NCBI RefSeq assembly: GCF_036964905.1
Contig: NZ_JBALHR010000003.1
Location: 1-64,000 of the forward strand
Origin: Gemmobacter denitrificans
Lineage (GTDB): Bacteria; Pseudomonadota; Alphaproteobacteria; Rhodobacterales; Rhodobacteraceae
Direction: 5' to 3'
DNA: 64,000 nt
In this document: positions 52,353-60,859 of the stretch, one piece after another
Layout of the letters: every line of letters starts with the position of its first letter
Position numbering within the stretch: position 1 is the stretch's first letter
The notes under the pieces: generated by a model
The model's input: only the letters and a program-made list of their open reading frames with translations
Database searches by the model: none
What the model was told of the DNA's origin: nothing
Made by a program: the position numbers and the translations under genes

Positions 52353-52994
52353 CTACCAGCGCAGCCAGATCCGGCCTGCAATCGCACCGATGCAGCCAGA
52401 GATGAAAATCGCCATGCCGTACCAGATCACATAAAACAGCGGTGAATCCTCGGGGCAATGCAGCGCATAGCCTGCCGTCACAACCGCCCCGGAGGCCAGC
52501 CCGAGCAGAAGCCCCGTCATGCCGGGCCGCGTGGTCGCGCCACGCCGCAGCGCCAAGATCCCTGCCGCCGTGGGCCCCAGTGACATGGCACTGATCGACA
52601 TCAGGCAGGCCGCTGCGGTCTGGCCCAGCATGCCAGACACAAGGCCCCCCGGTGCAGTCTGTGCGGCACGGGCTGCGAACAGCACCGACCCAATGGCCAG
52701 CGGCAGGATCAGCCAGCGCATGGCCGGGCGGGCACCGGGCCGGGCAGAGACCAGCGCAAGCCAGAAGGCCAGTGCCGCCACGATCATCGGCAGAACCAGC
52801 TTTGCGGTGACGACGGGCAGCATCAGCGCCTCGGCAAGACCGGGGCGCAGACCGTAAGCCCAGAAATACAGCGCCAGCGCGACCATGCTGGGCCCAAGCA
52901 GCCCCAGCATCACCAGTGCCGGGTGCATCGGCCTTGGCACAGGGCTTGCGGCCAGTTGCCGGATGAAATCCTCGGTCGAAATCCCTTGCGTCAT
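52353..52994 (-). CDS. nrsF: NrsF-family (DUF1109) anti-sigma factor
   Basis: A 213-residue membrane protein with about six helices and the DUF1109 family layout. It keeps the HCPEDSP cysteine motif near residue 180, of the type proposed for metal or redox sensing in Caulobacter NrsF. It overlaps the sigma factor gene by 4 bases and should hold that sigma factor at the membrane until metal or oxidative stress. Confidence 0.88.
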   Translation of the reverse strand: MTQGISTEDFIRQLAASPVPRPMHPALVMLGLLGPSMVALALYFWAYGLRPGLAEALMLPVVTAKLVLPMIVAALAFWLALVSARPGARPAMRWLILPLAIGSVLFAARAAQTAPGGLVSGMLGQTAAACLMSISAMSLGPTAAGILALRRGATTRPGMTGLLLGLASGAVVTAGYALHCPEDSPLFYVIWYGMAIFISGCIGAIAGRIWLRW

Positions 52995-53632
52995 CGCTGC
53001 ATCCTTTCAGCGATCTGCCCCAGCCGCTTCATCGCGCGATGCAGTGCAACCCGTGCCGCAACCGCGTTCAGGCCCAGATGCCGACCTGCCGCTTCGGGTG
53101 TTTCGCCGTCCAGTTTCACCGCCCGCACCAATGAGGCAGAGCGGCTGTCGATCATGCCCAGCATCCGGTCAGCATCGCGGGCGGCCAGTGGCGCGCCGGT
53201 CGCTTCATCCGGCAGAATCTCGATGAAATCATCCAGCGGCAGATGAATGCTGGACCCGCGACGGCGGAAAGCGTCGATGACCTTGTAGCGCGTCACGGCA
53301 TAAAGCCATGGCCGCACCGGCGATCCGCGCATCCAGGTCTGGCGCTTCAGATGGATGGCAAGCAGCACTTCCTGCAGGATATCCTCCTGCTGGTCGCGCG
53401 GCAGATTGGCCCCCCGGGCGCGAATGATGGCGCGCAGCGTTGGGCTGACGAGCCGCAGAAAACGGGCGAAGGCAGCCCCGTCACCATCATTGGCGCGGGC
53501 CAGCAAATCTTCCCATTCTTCTGCGCTGTCCAGTCCGGCCTCCTGCCAAGCGGCACATCCTGCGGCTACCCTATGCCACAGGCGCCGGTGCTGCCAAGCG
53601 CCGGAAAATGACATGTTTGCGAAGGCGGTCAT
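52991..53632 (-). CDS. sigF: ECF sigma factor, SigF type
   Basis: A 213-residue sigma factor. Region 2 shows AAFARFLRLVSPTLRAIIRA, the -10 recognition part SPVRPWLYAVTRYKVIDAFR, and region 4 SRSASLVRAVKLDGETPEAA with ALHRAMKRL. The start overlaps the bufC stop (ATGA). Pairing with a DUF1109 anti-sigma and a bufferin operon matches the Caulobacter SigF-NrsF metal-stress system. It probably transcribes its own operon from the promoter at 55642-55667. Confidence 0.87.
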   Translation of the reverse strand: MTAFANMSFSGAWQHRRLWHRVAAGCAAWQEAGLDSAEEWEDLLARANDGDGAAFARFLRLVSPTLRAIIRARGANLPRDQQEDILQEVLLAIHLKRQTWMRGSPVRPWLYAVTRYKVIDAFRRRGSSIHLPLDDFIEILPDEATGAPLAARDADRMLGMIDSRSASLVRAVKLDGETPEAAGRHLGLNAVAARVALHRAMKRLGQIAERMQR

Positions 53633-54393
53633 GGCAGGTGGCCCCGCCGCATGACAATGGCCCCGGCCTGCATCAGGTGAACCAGCAGGGCTTGCGCCTG
53701 ATGTGCCGGATCGGCGGCAAGGCCTGCCTCGGCAGAGGCAACCAAGGTCGCGCCAGATTGAATTGCAGCCAGCATCGCCACATCACCCGGCCCGATGGAG
53801 TGCACGGGCACTTCATGTGCGCGATCCCGCAGGATCAGGGCGGTTTCGGGGGCAGCAGGCAGGGGGCTGGCCTGCGCGCCGGGTTGGTTCTGCTGCCAGA
53901 TCGACACGGCGGCATGATCCGATGCCAGCACCTGCAGCGACGGATGCAGATGCAGGATCAGGGTTTCGGGATCGGCCCCGGTCAGCAGCTGCGGATCAAG
54001 CGGTTCGGCATCCGCCGCATGAAATGCCACCCCCCGCGCATATTCGATCCGCGCAACATCGGCCATATAGGGCCAATTGGCCAAAGGCGGGAACCCGGCC
54101 AGAAAGTCGGGAAAGCTGTCGCCCCATTCGGCCAGAACCGGGCTTTGGGGCCGATGCGCTTCGGCAAAAACACGGGCCATGGCGCGGAAGAATTCGTCCC
54201 CGACAAGGCGGCGGATTACCGGAAAGCGGCTGGCCAATGCCTCGGTCAGGCTGACGGCCACATTGTTGCGATACACGTCAAAGCGCCGCGCTGCCTCGGC
54301 GGGAATGCGGGCGGTGACACCGGGCGGCAGCGGGCCGCCTCGCAATCCCCCGTCGAAGCCTGTCAGAAAGGTATCATGCGACAGCACGGCCAT
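53629..54393 (-). CDS. bufC: BufC-type DUF2063 protein (RiPP partner)
   Basis: A 254-residue DUF2063 protein, the recognition partner that works with MNIO enzymes in bufferin maturation. Signatures: RRFDVYRNNVAVSLTEALAS, FPVIRRLVGDEFFRAMARVF and FPDFLAGFPPLANWPYMADV. The start MAVLSHDTF follows GCAGGAGGTGCGC. It overlaps bufB by 20 bases and sigF by 4 bases. Confidence 0.9.
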   Translation of the reverse strand: MAVLSHDTFLTGFDGGLRGGPLPPGVTARIPAEAARRFDVYRNNVAVSLTEALASRFPVIRRLVGDEFFRAMARVFAEAHRPQSPVLAEWGDSFPDFLAGFPPLANWPYMADVARIEYARGVAFHAADAEPLDPQLLTGADPETLILHLHPSLQVLASDHAAVSIWQQNQPGAQASPLPAAPETALILRDRAHEVPVHSIGPGDVAMLAAIQSGATLVASAEAGLAADPAHQAQALLVHLMQAGAIVMRRGHLP

Positions 54394-55225
54394 GCGCACC
54401 TCCTGCGGCAAGGATGGCCCCGGCGCGTTCGGCCTCGGACGCGAGGATTGCCCAGTCGGGCAGATCATTGTCCCATTCCACCAGTGATGGCAGCGGGCCG
54501 GCGCGGCCAATCACATGGGCATAGAGCTGCCAGACCGGATCGGCCACCGCCCGGCCATGGCTGTCGATCAGAAGGGGGCCGGAAGGCAAGTCTTCGGCAT
54601 CATGCCCGCCCAGATGGATCTCGCCCACAAGGTCCAGCGGAAAGGCCGCCAGATAGCCATAGGCGTCTGTCCGGTGATTGGTGCAGGATACAAAGACGTT
54701 GTTCACATCCAGCAGCAATCCACAGCCTGTGCGGCGCGCGATTTCGGTCAGGAATTCGGTTTCGGGGATGCTGGATTGTTCGAACAACACATAGGTGGCC
54801 GGGTTTTCCAGCAACATGCGGCGGCCCAGAGCCTCTTGCACCTGATCGACATGGTCGCAGACCAGATCCAGCGTTTCAGGCGTATAGGGCAAGGGCAGCA
54901 GATCGTTCAGGTAATCGGCGCCATGGCTGGACCACGCCAGATGTTCGGAAAAGCTTTCCGGTTCATAGCGGTCACACAGGCGGCGCAGACGTTGCAGGTG
55001 ATCGACGCTCAACCCGCGCTGGCCACCGATGGACAGGCCGACCCCATGGATCGACAACGCATAATCTGCCCGCAGCGCCGAAAGCTGCGCATGGGGCAGC
55101 CCACCCGCCCCCATGTAATTTTCGGCATGAACCTCGAAAAAGCCGACCGGCGCGCGTGCGGCACGGATCGCGGCGAAATGTTCGGGTTTGAACCCCAGAC
55201 CGGGTAGCGGCGGCAGCTGTGTCAT
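54374..55225 (-). CDS. bufB: BufB-type MNIO (DUF692) maturation enzyme
   Basis: A 283-residue multinuclear non-heme iron oxidative enzyme with a TIM-barrel fold. Candidate iron ligands are spread over FFEVHAENY, LSIHGVGLSIGG, FSEHLAW, LLENPATY, LLLDVNNVFVSCTNH, GEIHLGGH, LLIDSHG and LVEWDND. Such enzymes modify precursor cysteines (to thiooxazoles in bufferins). The start MTQLPPLPGLGFK is chosen by family. It follows bufA after a hairpin. Confidence 0.92.
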   Translation of the reverse strand: MTQLPPLPGLGFKPEHFAAIRAARAPVGFFEVHAENYMGAGGLPHAQLSALRADYALSIHGVGLSIGGQRGLSVDHLQRLRRLCDRYEPESFSEHLAWSSHGADYLNDLLPLPYTPETLDLVCDHVDQVQEALGRRMLLENPATYVLFEQSSIPETEFLTEIARRTGCGLLLDVNNVFVSCTNHRTDAYGYLAAFPLDLVGEIHLGGHDAEDLPSGPLLIDSHGRAVADPVWQLYAHVIGRAGPLPSLVEWDNDLPDWAILASEAERAGAILAAGGAHGRAVA

Positions 55226-55248
55226 GGCGACCATCTGATAGGTTGGGG

Positions 55249-55281
55249 GGCGCGCGGCGGGAAAGACCTGGCCCGCGCGCC
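55249..55281 (-). terminator. Attenuator-like hairpin between bufA and bufB
   Basis: GGCGCGCGG and CCGCGCGCC form a perfect 9-bp GC stem in the 63-base gap. There is no T-run, so it probably stabilises the bufA end or slows polymerase, giving more precursor than enzyme. Confidence 0.55.
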
Positions 55282-55288
55282 GCAAGGA

Positions 55289-55594
55289 TCATGCCGGGAT
55301 GTCGCGGGTCAGTTCTTCCAGCGAACCGTGGCGCGGGGTGCCATCAGCTGCGGCGGGCAGTTCCATCGTGGTGCAGGTGCCTGCCGGAACCAGCTTCCAG
55401 GCATTGCCCTGATAATCCACCTTCGAGGTGCCGGCACAGGTCGTGCCCGGACCGGCAGCGCAATCGTTCTTGCCAGCCAGCGAAACGCCGAAGCACTTTT
55501 CCATATCCGCCGCCAGAACCGGCGTGGTGGCCATGGCGCCAAGCGCGCAAACCAGCGATGCGCCCAGAACGAGGCGGGACGAAACAGCAGTCAT
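55289..55594 (-). CDS. bufA: Bufferin precursor BufA1-type (DUF2282)
   Basis: A 101-residue precursor of a copper-binding RiPP (bufferin). A signal peptide (about 1-29, TTPVLAAD) is followed by a core with four cysteines, Cys34, Cys45, Cys53 and Cys74, in EKCFGVSLAGKNDC, TTCAGTS and PAGTC. This spacing and the GNAWKLVPAGTC segment are typical of DUF2282. Modified bufferins are exported and chelate copper. It is the first gene of the operon. Confidence 0.92.
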   Translation of the reverse strand: MTAVSSRLVLGASLVCALGAMATTPVLAADMEKCFGVSLAGKNDCAAGPGTTCAGTSKVDYQGNAWKLVPAGTCTTMELPAAADGTPRHGSLEELTRDIPA

Positions 55595-55641
55595 GTCAGT
55601 CTCCCTGATGAGGAAAGGCTGCTTGCCTTTCACAACAGCAG

Positions 55642-55667
55642 TTCGCAGCGCGGCAAAGGCCTGTTAC
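55642..55667 (-). promoter_or_regulatory. SigF-type promoter of the bufferin operon
   Basis: On the minus strand GTAACA (55667-55662), 16 bases, then CGAA (55645-55642). This closely matches the Caulobacter SigF consensus as I recall it (GTAACC-N16-CGAA). It lies 48 bases upstream of the bufA start. Confidence 0.75.
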
Positions 55668-55775
55668 ACCGCTCGCGTTTTCGTGACGGTCCGCGGCGGG
55701 ATGACAGGCCGGTGGTTCGGTGCTAAGGCGCAAGGCGCGCGGGATATGGGATGATCGCGCTACGGGAACGGGTCG

Positions 55776-56498
55776 ATGACGGACGGCAGATCAGCCACGC
55801 TGCATGATCGCATCCTGACAGAGGTGCGCGACAAGATCCTGCGCGGCCATTGGCCCGCCGGGCACCGCATCCCGATCGAAACCGAGATGGCCACCGATTA
55901 TGGCGTGTCGCGCATGACGGTGAACAAGGTGCTGACCCAGCTGACCCGCGAAGGCTATCTGGAGCGCCGTCGCAAGGGCGGCACTTTCGTAGCCCGGCCG
56001 CGTGGGCAATCGGCGGTGATGGCCATTCCGAATATTGGGGATGAAGTCCGCGCCCGGGGGGCCGAGCATCGCTTTGCCCTTGTGCGGCACGTCCGCCGCA
56101 AAGCCGGTCCCGGCGATCCGCTGCCCGTGGGGGCCGAGGTGCTGGAACTGGAATATCTGCACCGCGCGGATGATCTGCCGTTTTGTCACGAATGGCGCCA
56201 GATCAATCTGGCAGCGGTTCCTGCGGCGGCGGAGGTGGATTTCGCGGTCGTGTCGGCCGGGGCATGGTTGCAGCAGCAGGTGCCATGGAGCACGGCCGAA
56301 CATGTGATCCGCGCCGTTGCCCCGCCGCCTTCGGTGGCGCGGGCGCTTGGCCTGTCTGCCGGTTCGGCCTGTCTCGAGGTGGAGCGGCGGACCGAATTCG
56401 AAGACCAGCCGATTACCTTCGTGCGCCTGATCTACCCCGGCACCCATCACCAGCTGGTCGCCCGATTTTCGATGCAGGGCCAATTCGCCCCTGGATGA
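55776..56498 (+). CDS. HutC-type GntR family regulator
   Basis: A 240-residue repressor. The GntR helix-turn-helix (RIPIETEMATDYGVSRMTVN, LTREGYLERRRKGGTFVARP) is followed by a UTRA ligand domain. The sequence type is that of HutC, the histidine-utilisation repressor sensing urocanate. No hut genes are present in this window, so its target is elsewhere or different. Confidence 0.85.
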   Translation: MTDGRSATLHDRILTEVRDKILRGHWPAGHRIPIETEMATDYGVSRMTVNKVLTQLTREGYLERRRKGGTFVARPRGQSAVMAIPNIGDEVRARGAEHRFALVRHVRRKAGPGDPLPVGAEVLELEYLHRADDLPFCHEWRQINLAAVPAAAEVDFAVVSAGAWLQQQVPWSTAEHVIRAVAPPPSVARALGLSAGSACLEVERRTEFEDQPITFVRLIYPGTHHQLVARFSMQGQFAPG

Positions 56499-56607
56499 TT
56501 CGATCTAGATCTTGATCGCCTTTTGCGTGTTGATCTAAGGTGACTTAGTCTGCCATCCGGCAGCAATCCCGCAAGGCGGGACGTGCGAGTATATTGAGGA
56601 GTACACA

Positions 56608-58863
56608 ATGCCGATCGGATCGACGACCTCCGGCGTGAATATGGTGAACGTCACTTTTACCGATGCCAATGGATCGGACAGCTACAACTTCGCCTGGCAA
56701 TCGACCAGCCAGATGATCCCGATGGGGATCAATGGGGATCCGGCCGTGCAACTGGAAAGGCTGAAGGCCACCTTGCCGCATGTGAACAATCTGCGCCTGC
56801 TGTTCAACGAATATTCCTTCAATGCCGATGGCAGCTTGCATGCGGAATATGAAAGCTTTCTCGCCGCTGCCACGGCCGAGGGGTATGACATCACCTTTGT
56901 TTATGCCGGTGGCGATGCCCAGAACATCGGCCTGAACGGCTGGGTGAAGAACGCGGGCACCGATATCATCCCGACGGGTGATGATCAGGGGAAACCCGGT
57001 AAGTTCTGGCCGGGCCTGACCAATGCGCAGGCCTGGTCACAACTGCAGGCCCAGTTCCAGGACACGCGCGGCGCATGGGTCAAGATGATGAACTGGTTGG
57101 ACGATCACCCCGCCACAAAATCGGCGGTCTATGGCTTCGATCTGATGAACGAAGCCGCCGGTTATAAGCACAGCATCAGCAAGAACGGGACAGGCGGTGG
57201 CTATGATCTGGCCAGTTTCGTGAAGCTGTATGCCGATCACAATATCGCCCTGTCCAACCTGATTCAGGGTCGCGCAGATGGCAAGATTCTGGTTGGCGGC
57301 TGGGGCTATAACGGCGATTTCGAGACGCTGGATACAACACTCGTCAATGGAGTTTCGGCGCTGGATTACATCCGTGCCGGGATCGGCGGCGATCTGGTCT
57401 GGTCGGCGCACCTCTATCCCGGCTGGGCTGGCACCGATGCTGCAGAAGACCCCGTCGCGCTTGCGGCTTTGCTGAATACCCATTTCGCTCCGCTCAGCGG
57501 CGATGATGTCATCGTCACCGAAACCAATGCGGGCGGCGAAGTTGATGATCCGGCAGCGCTGGATGATGTCGTGGATCTGTTCGTGGCATCCTACGAATGG
57601 TTTGCGGATAATGGGATCGGCATTGGTTGGTTCCCGTTCAACAGCACTGGCGGGTCATCGTTCATCTGGTTCGAAGGAAGTGGGCTGCAGGTGCGTCACC
57701 AGCATTCTCTCGCCCATGCGATGAACGCCTATTCCCTGGATGAAAACCCGGCCCAACATGCCGGGAACCAGTCGATCACAGCCAGCACGATCGCTGTGAA
57801 ACTGCGCAATGAAACCTACCAGACCACGGGAACGGCACCGGAGCCTACCTTTGACACTTCGGGCCGCATCGGCTGGGGCTTTGGCTATGCGGGCAACGAC
57901 ACGCTGACCGGCACCGACACATCCAACGATTTTCTGTATGGCGGCACCGGGTCTGACAGCCTGCGCGGGCTGGGCAGTGATGATTTCCTGTTCGGGCAGG
58001 AGGGCAATGACACACTGACCGGCACCGGCAATGATTATCTGTTTGGTGGGCGCGGCAATGATCGCCTGATCTCGACCGGGGCGGCAGATGTGATGCGGGG
58101 CGGGCTGGGGAATGACACCTATGTCATCGACAGCAGCAGCGACAAGATCCGCGAATTTGCCAACGGTGGCACCGACACGTTGCAGACTGCCAATCTGACC
58201 AGCCAGTCTCTGGCGAACCTGACGACTGTCGAATACCTGACCTATACCGGCAGCGCCGCCTTTACGGGCACCGGCAACGGGGCTGCAAACCGGATCGCTT
58301 CGGGGGCGGGGAATGATACGCTGTCGGGTGCTGCGGGCAATGATACCTTGCAAGGCGGAGCCGGGGGCGACAGGCTGGACGGGGGCAGCGGGTCAGACTG
58401 GGCCAGCTATGCCTCTGCAACCGAAGCGGTGAATGCCGATCTGATTGCGGGTCGGTCGGCCCTGCGCGGCGATGCTTTGGGCGATACCTATGTCAGCATT
58501 GAAAATCTGCTGGGTGGCACGGGCCATGATACCCTGCGGGGCAATGACAATGCCAACCAGCTTTCCGGTGGTGCGGGGGATGACAGGTTCTGGGCCCGCG
58601 GCGGCAATGACACGTTGACGGGCGGTGCCGGTGCCGATGTGTTCAACTTTGAACGCGGCTATGCGGCTGACAGGATACAGGATTTCCAGAATGATGTGGA
58701 TAGCATCACCTTTTCCAAGATGGGGTTTACCTCCGTCGCACAGGCGATGGGCTTTGCCTCGCAATCCGGGGCGAATGTGGTATTCTCGTTCGGAAATGGC
58801 GACAGTCTGACTGTGGTAAACACCACTTTGGCCGCCCTGCAGAATGATATCCTGCTGGCCTGA
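56608..58863 (+). CDS. Secreted glycoside hydrolase with RTX repeats
   Basis: A 751-residue protein. The first 400 residues form a clan GH-A (cellulase-like) barrel with acid/base Glu in FDLMNEAAG and nucleophile Glu in VIVTETNAGGE. The last 330 residues carry calcium-binding nonapeptide repeats (GGTGSDSLRG, GGAGNDTL-type, GGAGADVFNF) and a C-terminal secretion region. There is no N-terminal signal, as expected for type I secretion. GAGGAG precedes the ATG. Substrate is unknown. No type I secretion genes are in the window. Confidence 0.88.
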   Translation: MPIGSTTSGVNMVNVTFTDANGSDSYNFAWQSTSQMIPMGINGDPAVQLERLKATLPHVNNLRLLFNEYSFNADGSLHAEYESFLAAATAEGYDITFVYAGGDAQNIGLNGWVKNAGTDIIPTGDDQGKPGKFWPGLTNAQAWSQLQAQFQDTRGAWVKMMNWLDDHPATKSAVYGFDLMNEAAGYKHSISKNGTGGGYDLASFVKLYADHNIALSNLIQGRADGKILVGGWGYNGDFETLDTTLVNGVSALDYIRAGIGGDLVWSAHLYPGWAGTDAAEDPVALAALLNTHFAPLSGDDVIVTETNAGGEVDDPAALDDVVDLFVASYEWFADNGIGIGWFPFNSTGGSSFIWFEGSGLQVRHQHSLAHAMNAYSLDENPAQHAGNQSITASTIAVKLRNETYQTTGTAPEPTFDTSGRIGWGFGYAGNDTLTGTDTSNDFLYGGTGSDSLRGLGSDDFLFGQEGNDTLTGTGNDYLFGGRGNDRLISTGAADVMRGGLGNDTYVIDSSSDKIREFANGGTDTLQTANLTSQSLANLTTVEYLTYTGSAAFTGTGNGAANRIASGAGNDTLSGAAGNDTLQGGAGGDRLDGGSGSDWASYASATEAVNADLIAGRSALRGDALGDTYVSIENLLGGTGHDTLRGNDNANQLSGGAGDDRFWARGGNDTLTGGAGADVFNFERGYAADRIQDFQNDVDSITFSKMGFTSVAQAMGFASQSGANVVFSFGNGDSLTVVNTTLAALQNDILLA

Positions 58864-58932
58864 CCGGCTGGCCATTGAACCCGGCAAGGGCGGCGGTCAT
58901 CTGCCGCCCGGCCACCAGCAGACAGGGCGCAG

Positions 58933-59934
58933 ATGGCAGAAGGCTTCACTGTCGTAACCACGATGAAGAACGAAGCGCCCTTCCTGCTGGAATGGGTGGC
59001 CTTTCATCTGGCGCTAGGCTTTGATCACATCGTGCTTTGCACCAATGATTGCGACGATCCGACCGAAAAGATGGCGCGGCGGCTGGCCCGGATGGGGGTG
59101 CTGCGCCATCACATCACCCAGTACAATCCCGGTGACTCCATCCAGCGCGTCGCGCTGCGGCAAGTGCTGGATTACCCCGAGGTGACGGGGGCCGATTGGG
59201 TCTATATCTGCGATGCCGACGAATTTCTGTGTTCAGATGTCGGCAATGGCACGGTGCAGGCATTGGCCGCACAGGCCCGTCCGCGGTGCGAGGTGATCTC
59301 GATCCCATGGCGGCGCTTCGGGTCTTCGTATCGGCGTCGCTATACGGACGGACTGGTCACCGAACAGTTTACCCTGGCCAATCCGATGCCTGTTGAAATC
59401 CCGGAACAGCCTTTGCCGAACGCCTTTGCCAAATCGCTGTTTCGCGGCGCGATCATCCCGCGGTGTGATCGGTTGGGCATCCATACCCCGATCCCGAAAC
59501 ACTGGCTGAAACGCGATTTCATCCGCGAATTGCCCGGCGGGCGGCGGATCGTCGATATGCCGACGCCCATGCATGTGCCCGCCGATTACCGACTGGCCCA
59601 GATCAATCATTATCAGTTGCGATCGGTGGACAGTTTTCTGGTCAAGGCCGAACGCGGTCGGGTCAACCATGTGGCCAAGCCCATCGGCATCGAATACTGG
59701 CAACGCAATGAAGCAAGCGAGGTGCCGTGCAACCGCATTGCCCGCATGGTGCCGGAATTGCGGCATTGGCAGGCACAGCTGTTGGCGGATCGGCGGCTGG
59801 CCACGCTGCATGCCCGCGCGGTGCGCTGGCATCAGGACCGTATCGCCGAACTGGCCAAGGTGCCCGACATGATCCAACTGCGTGCCCGGATCGAAGCGGG
59901 CTTTCCCGATGCCGAACGCGGGGCAGTGGCCTGA
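58933..59934 (+). CDS. Glycosyltransferase family 2-like protein
   Basis: A 333-residue cytoplasmic protein with the opening VVTTMKNEAPFLLEWVAFHL and the metal-binding WVYICDADEFL (DxD) typical of the Glyco_tranf_2_4 group. It would transfer a sugar to an unknown acceptor, perhaps a surface polysaccharide. It lies 69 bases after the RTX glycosidase on the same strand, so the two may share expression. Confidence 0.85.
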   Translation: MAEGFTVVTTMKNEAPFLLEWVAFHLALGFDHIVLCTNDCDDPTEKMARRLARMGVLRHHITQYNPGDSIQRVALRQVLDYPEVTGADWVYICDADEFLCSDVGNGTVQALAAQARPRCEVISIPWRRFGSSYRRRYTDGLVTEQFTLANPMPVEIPEQPLPNAFAKSLFRGAIIPRCDRLGIHTPIPKHWLKRDFIRELPGGRRIVDMPTPMHVPADYRLAQINHYQLRSVDSFLVKAERGRVNHVAKPIGIEYWQRNEASEVPCNRIARMVPELRHWQAQLLADRRLATLHARAVRWHQDRIAELAKVPDMIQLRARIEAGFPDAERGAVA

Positions 59935-59952
59935 CAGCAGGCCTGACATGGG

Positions 59953-60684
59953 TCAATCGCAGGCGCGGGTATGGCCGATTTGCCATGCTGTAGGGGCCGG
60001 CCCAAGATCGCGGGCCTCTAGCCTGTTAGCGGTCAGCCGGATGGCGAGCTGCCGTTGGCCTGAACCGTCAAGTGCCACGATCTGCGGGCCGCCCGGGCAG
60101 GTATCGATCCGGCTTTGCAGGGTTTCCTGCCCGATGGCGTGGTTGCTGATCCCCGCCAACCGGGCCACAGGGACCAGCCGGTTGCCTTCATGGCGGACGA
60201 TGTGCAGCACCTTGTCCAGATGCGGCTTTTCCACATAGGCCAGTTCGGGCCGCCCATCCCCATCGAAATCCGCCGCACCTATGGGGGCAAGCCAGCGAAA
60301 GCGGCGCCCGATGAAGGGCGTGGCGGCAATGCGTGTCAGCCCATCGCCGGTGACGGACCATATGGCCAGCCGCGCCCCGCGATCCCGGTCACTTTCCACG
60401 ACCACAATCTCGGTCCGACCATCGCCGTTGGTATCAATCAGGCGCGGGGCAAAATCTTCGAAGACCAGCCGGTCGGGCAGGCGGCTGCGATGGGTTTGGC
60501 CTGAAACCGTTTCCACCACCAGACCGCCATGCGCGGGCAATCGTCCCATGATGTTATGGGGGTAACGGTCGGTTGGTGCTTCGAACCGGGCTGCGCGAAG
60601 CGGGTCTTGGTCCTGCGCCGCTGTGCTGGTCGTCAGGGCACAGACCCAAAGCAGGGCAAGCAATGCCATTCGTGTTGACGCCAT
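59953..60684 (-). CDS. Exported FG-GAP/VCBS repeat protein
   Basis: A 243-residue protein with a signal peptide ending near TSTAAQDQD and calcium-binding FG-GAP blades (LIDTNGDGRTEIVVVE, GAADFDGDGRPELAYVE). It probably forms part of a beta propeller in the periplasm; two cysteines (TCPGG, HTRACD) may pair. It diverges from the DoxX gene, and the shared promoter region carries SigF-like elements for both directions. Function unknown. Confidence 0.83.
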   Translation of the reverse strand: MASTRMALLALLWVCALTTSTAAQDQDPLRAARFEAPTDRYPHNIMGRLPAHGGLVVETVSGQTHRSRLPDRLVFEDFAPRLIDTNGDGRTEIVVVESDRDRGARLAIWSVTGDGLTRIAATPFIGRRFRWLAPIGAADFDGDGRPELAYVEKPHLDKVLHIVRHEGNRLVPVARLAGISNHAIGQETLQSRIDTCPGGPQIVALDGSGQRQLAIRLTANRLEARDLGPAPTAWQIGHTRACD

Positions 60685-60711
60685 CCTGCACCCCCTTGGC
60701 TTTTCCTTCCC

Positions 60712-60737
60712 TACGCAGCCGGGCTGGCCGATGTTAC
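60712..60737 (-). promoter_or_regulatory. SigF-like promoter of the FG-GAP gene
   Basis: Minus strand GTAACA (60737-60732), 16 bases, then CGTA (60715-60712), one base away from the CGAA element. It lies 27 bases upstream of the FG-GAP start. Confidence 0.55.
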
Positions 60738-60772
60738 AAAACAGCGCAGGCAGACACGCTTTCGTGACAGGG

Positions 60773-60797
60773 GTAACAGCCGCACGGCCGCACCGAA
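60773..60797 (+). promoter_or_regulatory. SigF-like promoter of the DoxX gene
   Basis: GTAACA (60773-60778), 15 bases, then CGAA (60794-60797), 63 bases upstream of the DoxX start. The same -35 and -10 words occur before bufA, but with a 16-base spacer there. Confidence 0.55.
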
Positions 60798-60859
60798 TGG
60801 ACAGGGTGACCATGACACAGATGCCCGGACCCGGGCCAATCGATCCGAAGGAGATTTCG

